Of a stretch of DNA of 64,000 bases, positions 53,346-63,178 are shown piece by piece. Location: the NCBI GenBank assembly GCA_934045075.1, contig OW203726.1, positions 20,771,488 to 20,835,487 on the forward strand. Reading direction: 5' to 3'. This DNA is from Yponomeuta sedellus. Its lineage: Eukaryota > Arthropoda > Insecta > Lepidoptera > Yponomeutidae. The notes below the pieces were generated by a model, which searched no databases, was not told the origin of the DNA, and saw only the letters and a program-made list of their open reading frames with translations. Within the stretch, counting starts at the first letter, position 1. Each line of letters begins with the position of its first letter. Position numbers and translations under genes: made by a program.

Positions 53346-53705
53346 GTGCCGGTAAGCAATATAATACAGGAGTTTTTTATTACATAAACTAGGTTAACTA
53401 AATAATACAAATATAATTTAAATACACATACGTGTATAAAATATTACGAAAAATATAACACGATCCTCAAATTCATACATACTAATAATCAATATTACTT
53501 ACATACAATACTAAAATAATATATTACTACATAGATACTGGATAACTCTATCGAAGCCCAATGTAATGTACGTTGGGCTAGAAAACAAAGTCATTGATTA
53601 GTACATGCAGTTATTTCGCTCCGCTACCACAGCTCATATTATATATTACAAAATAATATTCAATTCCACTTTCTTGCGCTTAGCGCGCTTCATTTATGTC
53701 GATAA
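53346..53705. other. AT-rich stretch with a SINE-B scrap
   Basis: 53580-53635 has AAAACAAAGTCATTG and CGCTCCGCTACCACAGCTC from a SINE-B head on the minus strand. Otherwise nothing. Confidence 0.45.
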
Positions 53706-53714
53706 GGTACGGAT

Positions 53715-53850
53715 AATAATAAAAATAACTTACACACAAGACAATGAATTGCCCAGTCCCAAACTAGGATATCATCTGCTGTGATAACCAGGCAAGGACA
53801 TCACAAACAGGGAAGTACACCCAGAAATGGAATGATATGAAATGAAATAG
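53715..53850 (-). repeat. Duplicated SINE-type block, first copy
   Basis: GACAATGAATTGCCCAGTCC, AGGATATCATCTGCTGTGAT, AACCAGGCAAGGACATCACA. Repeated with few changes at 54568-54700. Confidence 0.7.
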
Positions 53851-54240
53851 TAGATTGTTAACCGAGGGTCGAAAGAATCAATTCCCGAGGGATTTAGCTA
53901 TATAGTCCGAGTAGGAATTGATTCTTTTACCCGTGCTAAACACTCTAGTTTTCAATTCTAATATGAGGAAAATAAAAACTCATTTTTAATATTGAAATCT
54001 TAGCATAAAATATTATTACCTATTTTTTTAATTCCATCACAGATACACATAACAGATTAGTGTCCAATTTATGTCGACTTCTTAAATTTTAAATATGGAA
54101 CTCACCGCGTAATTGTTGCGGCTTATTCCGGTCAAAAAAAATTGCTTTGAGTTCACACTGGCTGTTTAGAAACTTACATGGCCGCAGCATTTTAATAATT
54201 AGTTTATTTTTACATAAAACTCTTCACAGCTGACAGTACA
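53851..54240. other. No recognised gene
   Basis: A loose inverted pair (GAATCAATTCCCGAGG / GAGTAGGAATTGATTC) at 53875-53930. Nothing else. Confidence 0.4.
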
Positions 54241-54449
54241 GTACGTTCACATTAACTTGACGCGTGACAGAATTGGTAACAAGGACATAACATGTGAACT
54301 AGCTTTTGGACCTAATCGGAAGATGGTAAAACAAGCCCTCAATCCTGTTATTTTCCCCAAGTAATGGGAATGATTTCTTATTTAACATGGTAACAGTAAA
54401 CATCTCAGTGCTACCAATTCTCTCACGCGTCAAGTTAATGTGAACGCAC
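54241..54449. mobile_element. MITE with 37-bp inverted ends
   Basis: TTCACATTAACTTGACGCGT and its complement at the two ends, extended by GA.AGAATTGGTA. Interior non-coding. Confidence 0.8.
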
Positions 54450-54567
54450 AATAGTTCTATTTTTAAATTTTTGAAGTTCGTTGCGGCCCTTAGGTGGGAA
54501 GTAAATTTTAATGAGTTTTTTCCTCTCTATGGAGGGAAGCAGCATTTTCCACCCAATAATCAGTAAT

Positions 54568-54700
54568 AATAATAAAAATAACTTATACACAAGACAATGA
54601 CTTGCCCAGTCCCAAACAAGGATATCATCTGCTGTGATAACCAGGCAAGGACATCACAAACAATGAAGTACACCGAGAAATAAAATGATATGAAATGAAA
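54568..54700 (-). repeat. Duplicated SINE-type block, second copy
   Basis: Second copy of 53715-53850; here followed at once by Repeat-H. Confidence 0.7.
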
Positions 54701-55490
54701 TAGTATATTTCATCACAAGTGCGGAAAGGCTGTCATTACAAAGAGTTCCGACAAATTTCTACCCGAGCCGAGGCGCAGCCGAAGGCGAGGGTTGACAGTC
54801 GGAACAAGTTGCAATGACGGTTCCGCACGTGTACTGAACGACTATTTTTAATACAGTTGCGAAAAAATGAAGCAATTTATTAAAATAAAATTATTTGGAA
54901 AATGGCGCCAACAGTAAAAGAATATAAGCAGAGATTTTTTTTTTCACTCATTCTGGTAGGCAAAGGGAACTATGCCCATACAGCGAAGTCTTCAGTAGAA
55001 TTTTTTTATTGATATGAAATGAAAATGAAATTTAATGAGATGAAATGAAATGAAAAAAAAAACCTTTTAATAAAGTAATGAAACAAATTAGTAGCTTCTT
55101 TTTAGAAATATACGTATTTGCATGAATCATATTTTTTTTCAAATCTTAAATGTGAATCATAACAATGGGCGTTTTTCCTCACGGATAAATTCTGTAGCAA
55201 TAACTTTCAAATTCGGTCTATTATCGGTGGTTTTTTTATAAACCATAGAGCAGTGCACGAAGTTTGACAGAGGTTCCAACTATATTTGACATAAGGAAAA
55301 ATACCCATTCTATGATTTTTTTAGTAAAACTTCATGGTTGGTTTTTTTTAATAGACATTATTTTGACAGTTGGGAAAGAGAACGAACCAGTGCGGGAAAG
55401 TTAAAAAAAGCACTAGTGTGTAATAGCCCACATCCTGCACGCTATACGTCTCTGCAATACGCCACTTTTTGAGCAACTGTATTAAAAAGG
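54700..55490 (+). mobile_element. Repeat-H copy
   Basis: Same ends as 33115-34238 (ACAAGTGCGGAAAGGCTGTC; GAGCAACTGTATTAAAAA), about 330 bp shorter in the interior. Confidence 0.75.
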
Positions 55491-56070
55491 TTTTATTCAA
55501 AGTAGCATAGAAACTGCTGCTCAATGAACGTTACAAGTCAAACCAGGTGTTCATTTCAAAATCTTGATTAATTTGGCGAAAAATGGACAAAAAAACTCCA
55601 AACTAAGTCTTTTCAAAGTCCTACATAGAATTTATGCATTGTACCGGCTTTAATTCCAGACATCTTTGTCATCAGAATGAGGACGACCGATGGATTCTGT
55701 TAAAATACATTTTTCACCAAACGCACTCCAAATGCAACAAATTTTATATCCTCTTTAGGAACTAAAAACCATGAACCTACATTACTAAATCTGCACATAA
55801 AATAAACAACCGTAGAAGAACCCTCTCTCTCAAAAAGGAATTTCCTTGAAGATTTTTTGTCAACATGTAGGCTTTGCGTTTTCTTCAGTCAACCGAGTTA
55901 AAAAACTGATTAATAAAAGAACCAAAATAAGATTTATTTGAAATTGGTTTATTGATATTAAGATTACTTCACATTCAATTGTTATTGTAACATAAGTTCA
56001 TAATTATTTGTCTTTAATTATGGATAATTATAAGACAAATAATTAAGAACTTTGTAAATAGTTCATACAT
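55491..56070. other. No recognised gene
   Basis: AT-rich, nothing recognised. Confidence 0.4.
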
Positions 56071-56074
56071 TTAA

Positions 56075-56315
56075 CATACATACATAACCCCACGCCTGTA
56101 TCCCAGAGGAGTAGGCAGAGACCAAGGACTGCCACTTGCCACGATCCTGACAGATCACCTTCGCTTCATCAACGTTCATAAGTCGTTGCATGCACTCACG
56201 CCGGTTCCGGGTACTTTTTATCTTTCTTTTTGCTAATACATCTCCTATTTGGTCGATGTACGAGTATATCCGCCTGGGACGTCCCTTACCAGCCCATATA
56301 TTTGAATATAGTGAA
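56075..56315 (-). mobile_element. LINE-T ORF C-terminal fragment, best minus copy
   Basis: A 102-codon minus frame includes AGKGRPRRIYSYIDQIGDVL, KIKSTRNRRECMQRLMNVDE and QDRGKWQSLVSAYSSGIQA. The stop usual after IQA has become Trp here. 5-prime truncated; no catalytic domain. Confidence 0.75.
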
Positions 56316-57109
56316 ATTGCGGTTGGATAGACTCTGAAGCCTGTGGTAGATAAAATCTGTGATACAGGCATCAGTGACTATTATATCTAGTATTCACACG
56401 AAGACATCACCTTATTATCAATAAACTTGTTGGTTATATTTATTTATTGTATTTTGTATTTTATTTCTTCTCTGTATTATTTTCTTCCTATTTAGATATT
56501 TGAGTTTCAATGGGTAATTAGTTTATTTTATTCTAAGTTGTACTGCCTGCTAATGTTTTCTCTATAACTTATTATTACAAATTCTTTAGTGCCCAAAATA
56601 TATCATATGTGGTCCAAAATTTTATATGTTTTGGGCAATAAACATATAAAATTTTGTTTTGGGCAATAAAGAATTACTTGAGTAAAAAAACACCCTAATA
56701 TCAATAAAACCCCCCTTCTTCTAGGTTCGTATATTTTGACGACCAAGTACTTGACCAATGACTAGGCTTAACGAGTTAACGAGTAATAGGGGACCAACTC
56801 GGAAATGGAAAATTTGTAATTCCATTGACAATTAATTTTATGAAGTTGTAAACTCTGTAAAGCAAGTAAAAAAATCCCCCATCTACAGGAGCCTACGCTG
56901 CTCGTTAATCGTCACGACTCGGCCGGTATCCGTTTGTAGTAAAATGATGCAGGGCTCATCTCTCAACAAAAAACATAGATTTCCCTAAAACACAACTTGT
57001 CGAACGCGAGTCGTGACCCACCATCCCTGTAGATAAAAGCTGACGAAATAAGGAAACAAAACTGCCTTAGCCCTACCGTCGACCATCTGGGACCACAATT
57101 ATTCGAACC
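56316..57109. other. No gene; small hairpin
   Basis: 56613-56655: CAAAATTTTATATGT and its complement around TTTGGGCAATAA, with the GGGCAATAAA word duplicated. Otherwise nothing. Confidence 0.5.
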
Positions 57110-57335
57110 GTGGTCCCAGATTGCTCGCTTATTTTTATCCGTGTATCTAAGTGGAACATTTGTCCAGCGTCATGGGTTCAATTCCTGCTGGGGACTGACT
57201 CACTTGTTGTGTACAAATTACATCAGTCCTGGTGTATAATATGTAAGATTACGATAGATAATGTAATTTTTAAGATTGATGTTTCTTTGGGAAGGCTTAC
57301 GTCCAGCAGTAGACGAAGTAAGTTAATGTACTACG
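57110..57335 (+). mobile_element. tRNA-like SINE fragment with LINE-type tail
   Basis: Box-B-like GGGTTCAATTCCTGC at 57174, ATCAGTCCTGGTGTATAATA, then GGGAAGGCTTACGTCCAGCA (the EAYVQQ-coding tail). Confidence 0.55.
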
Positions 57336-58020
57336 AGTAGATTGAATTCTTACGTAAGTAAAATGCACTATAATTTTGCGGGAAATACGCTATATGTTAA
57401 TTTATTTATTTAAACCACATAGAAATATATATTGTAAATTTTATTATGTATACGTAATATGCGTAAAGGTATTAATAAGTATATTATGTTTGAGTAAAAA
57501 AAACAAATGTTTACAAAATATGTAAATATTCATTTAAAGTATGTTATTTATAAAATGTACTATGTTATTGACTTAAATCTGGATAAACATACTTAGTTTT
57601 TTATTAGCAGAGTACAGTCAGTTTAATTTGACGTGGTTTGCATAGGTAATGTGTGTTGAAAACTATAATTTTGTTAATTGGTGCATTGAAATTGTCACAG
57701 ATTTTTTTTAAATTTGAATATTACTTTCAGTAATCTATAATCATATTTTGTAATCCGCTGTCCATCGTTACATGGTTTTTGAGGCAAAAGGTTATAACAT
57801 TTACCTGAAATCATTTTTTTGTTAGAGACATGATACTACCTTTTGTCATATATAACTATTACTTACAACTAATTCTTCTTATCATGTGAATGCTGAACAT
57901 GTAAAATAGAAATATTTCCGTAGTGACCAAAATTCAAAATAAATTATTCATCTATCTATTCTCTATGTAAATGAATAAATCAGTGAAATTAAATTATAAA
58001 ATTTTGGTCCGAAAAAGTAT
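57336..58020. other. AT-rich stretch, nothing seen
   Basis: No gene or repeat family recognised. Confidence 0.4.
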
Positions 58021-58627
58021 GGTCCCAAACGGCAGGCTATCCTTCGCCCCGATCATATCGCCGATATCGAACGACTGGGCCTAAACTAGCTTCACTTAAC
58101 TACACTATTCACTGAACCTTACATTGAAAATTGGCCTTTCAGATGTCCCAGATAGAGTCCAACTTCGTACAGCCGATGGTGTCTTTACATCAAAGATAAG
58201 GCCAAATGGAGAGTTTTAGGTCAAAGGAGAGCTTCGTATACAGGCATGGTACAGTACGCTACAGCGCCAATATTCCAACATCGCTCTTGCCAAAGTATGC
58301 TTATAGTCTAAAGTTGTTTGCGCTCATGCGGTTTCAAGTAGTTTAGTTGCACCCTTGTCTTAGTGAGTGGGCAAGCAGAATTGCTTATTGAAAGTACTTG
58401 ACCTATGTTAATTTGATACAGGATAAAGATTGCATGCACTTATAATATTGGATATTTGCGAGAGGTTGAACTGAGGAAGATATTTGCAATTTCACGTTTA
58501 TGCAGGATATGTAATGGAAAAACTTTAATTTATGTATGGATAGAATGTTTAACTAAGCTTGTGACTTAGCAATTTTCAAGTATACTTATTTGGGTTTCTT
58601 TAATATATTTTGCGTAGGAAAAATATT
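58021..58627. other. No firm gene
   Basis: 58020-58380 is GC-richer than its flanks. TTGGCCTTTCAG at 58143 followed by ATGTCCCAGATAGAGTCC could be an acceptor plus coding start, but the frame closes after 18 codons and no donor follows. Confidence 0.3.
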
Positions 58628-59075
58628 TTTGGGACTGTTTCCATGTGTTGAAATCAACTTTTTGTTTGTCCCTACTGCTGCGGCACGGGTCTGTGATTAG
58701 TGGTTTTAAAACGCACGACCGAAAACCTGGGATCGCGGACGAAGTAGATAGTTAATGTTAACGTTATCAACCCTTGTATGTGCCCACTGCAGGGGCACGG
58801 GTCTCTATCTATAAATACTATCGAGTACATAGTATTTATGACGGATTCGGCCGTTATTTTTCGTAAGCTAAGTTTTGGGACTGTTTCCATATGTATGAAA
58901 TCAACTTTTTGTATGTCCCCACTGCTGCGGCACGGGTCTATGATTAGTGGTTTTAAAACGCACGACCGAAAACCTGGGATCGCGGACGGAGTAGATAGTT
59001 AACGTTAACGTTATGAACTATTATATATACTGTCAGTAGATAGTATTTATGACGGATTCGGCCGTTTTTTATGTC
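58628..59075 (+). repeat. Tandem duplication of a Repeat-C-containing unit
   Basis: Two units of about 245 and 200 bp (58628-58872; 58873-59075) share TTTTGGGACTGTTTCCAT, CACTGCTGCGGCACGGGTCT, ACGCACGACCGAAAACCTGG and ATGACGGATTCGGCCGTT. A second Repeat-C start (TATCAACCCTTGTATGTGCC) is embedded in the first unit. Confidence 0.85.
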
Positions 59076-59404
59076 AAATGCTATCGAGTCGGGTTTTTTG
59101 TCTTATGATCACGACCATACCATGGATCTGACACTTGAAATAACGATGTGTAAAAACGATATATTTTTTTTCCATCGCTGGCGCGTGTTGATGGTACAGA
59201 TGGGGCCCGAACAGATGATACAGATGAAGCCCATTAAGTGCTGCATTGAATAAAAAAAAATCGTTGTTAGTTATATACTTAATAAACGCGTCTAATTGCG
59301 GTTATTTAAAAACAAATAACGTTATGACCGCAAACTCGTTGTTTTGTCACAATAGGTAGCCTACGACCTAGGGATATACTATATACACAAAAATGTCCGT
59401 AAAG
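59076..59404. other. No recognised gene
   Basis: Nothing recognised. Confidence 0.4.
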
Positions 59405-59768
59405 ATCTTCTCCTTCTTCTTCAGGCTATATTATGTAGTCCACTGCTGGACATAGCCCTCCCCTAATGAGTGCCATAGCGCCCTGTCTTCAGCTTGCCGC
59501 ATCCAGCATCTGCCGGCAGTTTTTCGCAGATCGTCATCCCACCTGGTCGTCGGAGGGTGTCCTACACTAGCGCGAGATAACTTCGCGAGATATGGCCAGC
59601 CCACTGCCACTTCAGCTTGCTGATTCTCTGAGCTATGTCGATCACTTTGGTTCTCTGTCGGATGCATTCGTTACGAATTTTATCCTTCAGAGAAACTCCG
59701 AGCATAGCTCTCTTCATATCAGTGAATTCGTTATGGAGAAGTTCCGTAACAAACACAAAATTATGCAT
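59405..59768 (-). mobile_element. RTE-type LINE ORF2, C-terminal part
   Basis: Two minus-strand frames cover one coding region: MKRAMLGVSLKDKIRNECIR, RQRTKVIDIAQRISKLKWQW and AGHISR, then (after a frameshift near 59580) PTTRWDDDLRKTAGRCWMRQ and LWHSLGEGYVQQWTT with a stop, and the TATAGCCTGAAGAAGAAGG tail. KLKWQWAGHI and RWDDDL are characteristic of the C-terminal end of RTE-clade endonuclease-reverse transcriptases. Catalytic RT and nuclease domains are missing, and the copy is frameshifted. Confidence 0.8.
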
Positions 59769-59839
59769 ACCTACGTATCAGTTTAAAGCTGCTTCTGTAC
59801 TAATTATTATTAATAATAATAAACTTTGTGACACAAGGT

Positions 59840-60055
59840 TTTTAGACGACCTCTGTGGTGCAGCCGTAGCACATCTGCCTACCATGCGAAGGGTCCCGAG
59901 TTCGAACTCCGGCTAGGGTAGAAAAACCGCAAGTCTTGGAGGTTTACATGTTTGTGATGTCGCTGTTTGTGGTTCCCACGACACAGGGTATCCTAGTGTG
60001 GGGCCAGAAGCAATGTATGTACCTGTATGTAAATATTATGTTACGTTATGTTTAT
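59840..60055 (+). mobile_element. SINE-D copy, head and body
   Basis: CTGTGGTGCAGCCGTAGCAC (box A), GAGTTCGAACTCCGG (box B), TCTTGGAGGTTTACATGTTT and GTGGGGCCAGAAGCAATGTA. Confidence 0.8.
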
Positions 60056-60469
60056 ATATAAGAATAATTCCACATTAACTTTCACTTATTTACCGTCAAA
60101 GCATCTACCTCTCAAGAAGATACTTTTCCTCTATTCCTTTTTCAACCATTAATTCCGCCCATTAGAAGGAAGTAATATTTTCCCCAAAGTCTGTTTACAC
60201 TGGCTAATGAATGAGCTAAGTGCCATTGTTATTTGCCTCCGAACAGTGCTGGCGTATTTTGTACTATGAAAATCCCTATCAGCCTGGGTAGCACAGCGGC
60301 ACGAGTCACGCATTTGAACGTGGTTTTACGCTCAGCGACTTTGCAACTATGTATTATTACACCTCTTAACCTAACATCTAAGAACACAGTAAACTGGAAA
60401 CATTAGACATATTATAACATAATTTAATTTAATTTAGTTACAATTGCAACCTCCGATGTAATTCGAATA
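60056..60469. other. No recognised gene
   Basis: Nothing recognised; AT-rich. Confidence 0.4.
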
Positions 60470-60625
60470 TAAAAAAATAATATTATTAATCTTCTTATAA
60501 TAAAAATAAAAGCTAATAAAACATAATTATTTATTATTAAAAAATTTAAAATAATTCATTTAGGGAAAAATCCTAAAAAAGGTGGTAATCCACCTAAAGA
60601 TAATAAATTTAAGAATAAATTAATC
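60470..60625 (-). pseudogene. nad2: Nuclear mitochondrial insertion: nad2 fragment
   Basis: The minus strand, read with the invertebrate mitochondrial code (TGA as Trp, AGA as Ser), gives about 50 residues of NADH dehydrogenase subunit 2, including LSLGGLPPFLGFFPKW, the most conserved stretch of insect ND2, and a downstream FFYIRI. With the nuclear code the W is a stop. Base composition is about 85% A+T as in insect mtDNA. Only a small part of the roughly 330-residue protein is present. A mitochondrial transfer (NUMT) is the simplest reading; adjacent AT-rich sequence may extend it. Confidence 0.8.
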
Positions 60626-60654
60626 GATATATTTGCACAAAACAACAATAGCCC

Positions 60655-60945
60655 ATAGGCGGTTGAAACGGTTTAACGGTCACCAGTTTAACGGTTACAT
60701 TGCGTCATCGGGGGGAGGGGCGGCCTAGCCTATAAATACGGAGCGTTTTTGCGGAGACGGTCACTTGCATTTGGGAGCCTGAGGATGCCTCGTGTTAGAG
60801 GCGAAACGCGTCGCGTGTTTTCTCACACAAGTATTGGTGTTGGTGGTGGTGTGTTCGTGTCTTGCTTCTGCTTGAAAAAGTGGGAGGGAGGGCGGTGCAT
60901 TAGCTAGCCGCATGGTGCTTGTGGGATTTTTGGCGGAATTCAGCA
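60655..60945 (+). mobile_element. Retroelement 5-prime-like region with TATA box and hairpin
   Basis: GGCCTAGCCTATAAATACGG has a TATA-like box. Then GATGCCTCGTGTTAGAGGCG forms a stem followed by AAACGCGTCGCG. The rest (GTGTTTTCTCACACAAGTAT to GGTGCTTGTGGGATTTTTGG) is repeated, diverged and inverted at 3.7-3.9 kb. Possibly the 5-prime region of a LINE. Confidence 0.45.
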
Positions 60946-61134
60946 AAGTAATTTTAACTTTTTAATGCTATTATGGATTTCCGCAAAGTAACGCCTGATT
61001 CTATACAACAAATAAAAAAAAATATTCCCAGTTAGTAACTGTGTTACCAATCGCTGTTTTTTCCCATTTAGTAACCTTTTTTGGTAGCTACACGAACTAT
61101 TGATTTGGCGGAAAGAACAGTACAATATACATGT

Positions 61135-61335
61135 ATACATAACCTCACGCCTGTATCAGAGGGGTAGGCAGAGACCAGGGATTGCCCATTTACCACGATC
61201 CTGACAGATCACCTTCGCTTCATCAACGTTCATAAGTCGTTGCATACACGCACGCCGGTTCCGGGTACTTTTTATCTTTCCCTTTGCTAATACATCCCCT
61301 ATTTGGTCGATGTATGTCCGTCTGGAACGTCCTTT
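61135..61335 (-). mobile_element. LINE-T ORF C-terminal fragment
   Basis: Minus strand from GGACGTTCCAGACGGACATA to CAGGCGTGAGGTTATGTATA. Confidence 0.75.
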
Positions 61336-61794
61336 AACAGTACAAATTAGATAAAATATTGTTTATCAATTATTACTGATTTATTTACTACAGTCAATAC
61401 CTAAATATTTATATTATATAAATAGAAACAAATGTGATGTGACAAATTGGGAACAAAGGCACGCCACTACTTTATGTATGAATGAGCATCGCGATTCATT
61501 GAAAATACTGTCATATAGTAAAGCACAACCTTCTACCCATACAAGCTAATGAATTAGCTAAGCTCGACATTGTTTGTTACCGAACACTGGGCCATATTTT
61601 CCAATTAGCCCGCTAACTGGCTGGTGCGACTGCTTAGAGACTTATTTGCGAACCCGAGGCTTTGACCAGGGATGAACAGAAAAGCTACTTGCATTTGCGC
61701 GATTAGTTTAGACCCGTTACCAAACACAAGTTAATCACCTATTTCATTTTGTATACATAGTATACATCTGGGTACAACTTTCAGTAACTTTCCG
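61336..61794. other. No recognised gene
   Basis: Nothing recognised. Confidence 0.4.
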
Positions 61795-61925
61795 TCACAA
61801 GGTTGTCTGGAAGAAATTGCTTTTAGCAGTAAGGCCGCCAGTTGTACTCTGTATCTTTACATGTTTTATAATATGTGCTCTGGTGTAAAATAAAGAATAT
61901 TCTTGTCTTATCTTAGTTCCGTATC
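61795..61925 (+). mobile_element. LINE-J 3-prime tail
   Basis: AAGGTTGTCTGGAAGAAATT, GCAGTAAGGCCGCC, AATAAAGAATATTCTTGTCT. Confidence 0.75.
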
Positions 61926-62051
61926 CACTTAATTGTTTTTTTGTCGGAATTGTCCGACTAGGTTTCGCTCTGATCAGCAGAAGGCGGATCTATGGAGGTA
62001 TCTTCTTCTTGGTCGGTATGGTTTTGACAGGGCTGTTGTGGTCCTCATTCG

Positions 62052-62350
62052 CTATCAACCCTTGTATGTCCTCACAGCTGAGACACGGGTCAATTCCTGC
62101 ATCACAGGAAGGTTAGGCCATACTCCACCTCGGAGTCCAAGTCCGGGTTGGTGGAGGATTGTAAGGCAGTGGCGGGCCTTACTGTTAAAGGTTATCAAAC
62201 CGCCCATAAGGCCTCTCTGACATAGCTTAACAACTGCTATTACATGACAGCCGGCACCAATGGCTTGACGTGCCTTGCGAGCACGGAAAGGCTCGGAAAA
62301 ATGCCACTAGCGATAGTCACGGGTTACCCATCCAGCACCTGACCACGTCT
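62052..62350 (+). mobile_element. Repeat-C copy
   Basis: TATCAACCCTTGTATGTCCT start, all middle landmarks, end lost after CACCTGACC. Confidence 0.8.
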
Positions 62351-62514
62351 AATTAATGTTCTTTTTTCTCATCTTTTCTTTTTCTTGACCTCCACGCGGT
62401 GGTAAGAATACAGCGTTGTGCTGCGTAGGACCAAACGAACGAATATTAGATATACGCCTTATTTAGCTTATCGTATTTGTGAATTTGGCAAATATTATCC
62501 AATAATATAAAAGT

Positions 62515-62762
62515 AGGTACTCGGGCTGCAAGTGATGCAAATTACTTCAGCCAGATGTCGCTGCCTGTACTTAATACAGAGAATATTGTAAAGAGGTTCG
62601 TAATTTCACTTATGCCGGTGAGTCGCCCATTAGCTCAGTTGGAAAGAGCGCTGGCACGGATAGCCAGAGGTCACGGGTTCGAATCCCGGCATGGGTGGAA
62701 TTTTTAGCTTCTAAATTGATTTTTAAAATTTGTCCTTAGCACGGTTTAGTGCATTAAAAATA
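62515..62762 (+). mobile_element. SINE-E copy, most complete plus-strand copy
   Basis: Upstream module (CAGATGTCGCTGCCTGTACT, AATACAGAGAATATTGTAAA, TTTCACTTATGCCGGTGAGT), tRNA-like core 62622-62697 and tail to GCACGGTTTAGTGCATTAAA. The core folds as a cloverleaf: acceptor CGCCCAT/ATGGGTG, D stem GCTC/GAGC, anticodon stem CTGGC/GCCAG with loop ACGGATA. Confidence 0.85.
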
Positions 62763-62879
62763 ATATAAATATTATTTAGTCAAAATAACTATGCGGCGTG
62801 ACCAAACGCAGAATAAACGTAGTCATTTAATCGCAGTGAAATTTACTTAGAGTAAAACATTTTATTTTTTAGTTAGTCT

Positions 62880-63055
62880 ACAAACGTCTCTCTGCAGGCC
62901 ATTGTCTCAGATTAGAGTATGGGCTTTATTACCACGCGTGCCCACCGCGTTGGCAACTTCATGCGGTGATGTATTTGAACACCTCAGAGTCTCGGGTTTC
63001 CTCACGATGGTTTCCTTCGAGTCGAATTGCAACATGATATTTACATAGTGAACAC
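62880..63055 (-). mobile_element. SINE-B tail
   Basis: Minus strand CATCGTGAGGAAACCCGAGA, GTGGGCACGCGTGGTAATAA, AGAGACGTTTGTAGACTA. Confidence 0.7.
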
Positions 63056-63091
63056 ATGAACACGGGTTTTTATCCTCCTTACGAATTGCTT

Positions 63092-63178
63092 TTAACACTT
63101 TCGCGGACGTTTTTAAAATCTATTGTTCTTTTAATTGTTATGTATGCTATAGCATCCGAGCGTCCGCAAAAGGGTTAA
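63092..63178. mobile_element. piggyBac-like mini-element, 87 bp
   Basis: TTAA on both sides encloses CACTTTCGCGGACG and, inverted, CCCTTTTGCGGACG. TTAA targets and CCCTTT ends are known traits of piggyBac elements. Only TIRs and a short AT-rich spacer remain. Confidence 0.6.

Noticed and set aside
62622..62697. Functional tRNA gene
   Set aside because: It folds like a tRNA, but it is one of many identical-context SINE-E cores with a conserved non-tRNA module upstream and tail downstream, and T-stem pairing is imperfect.
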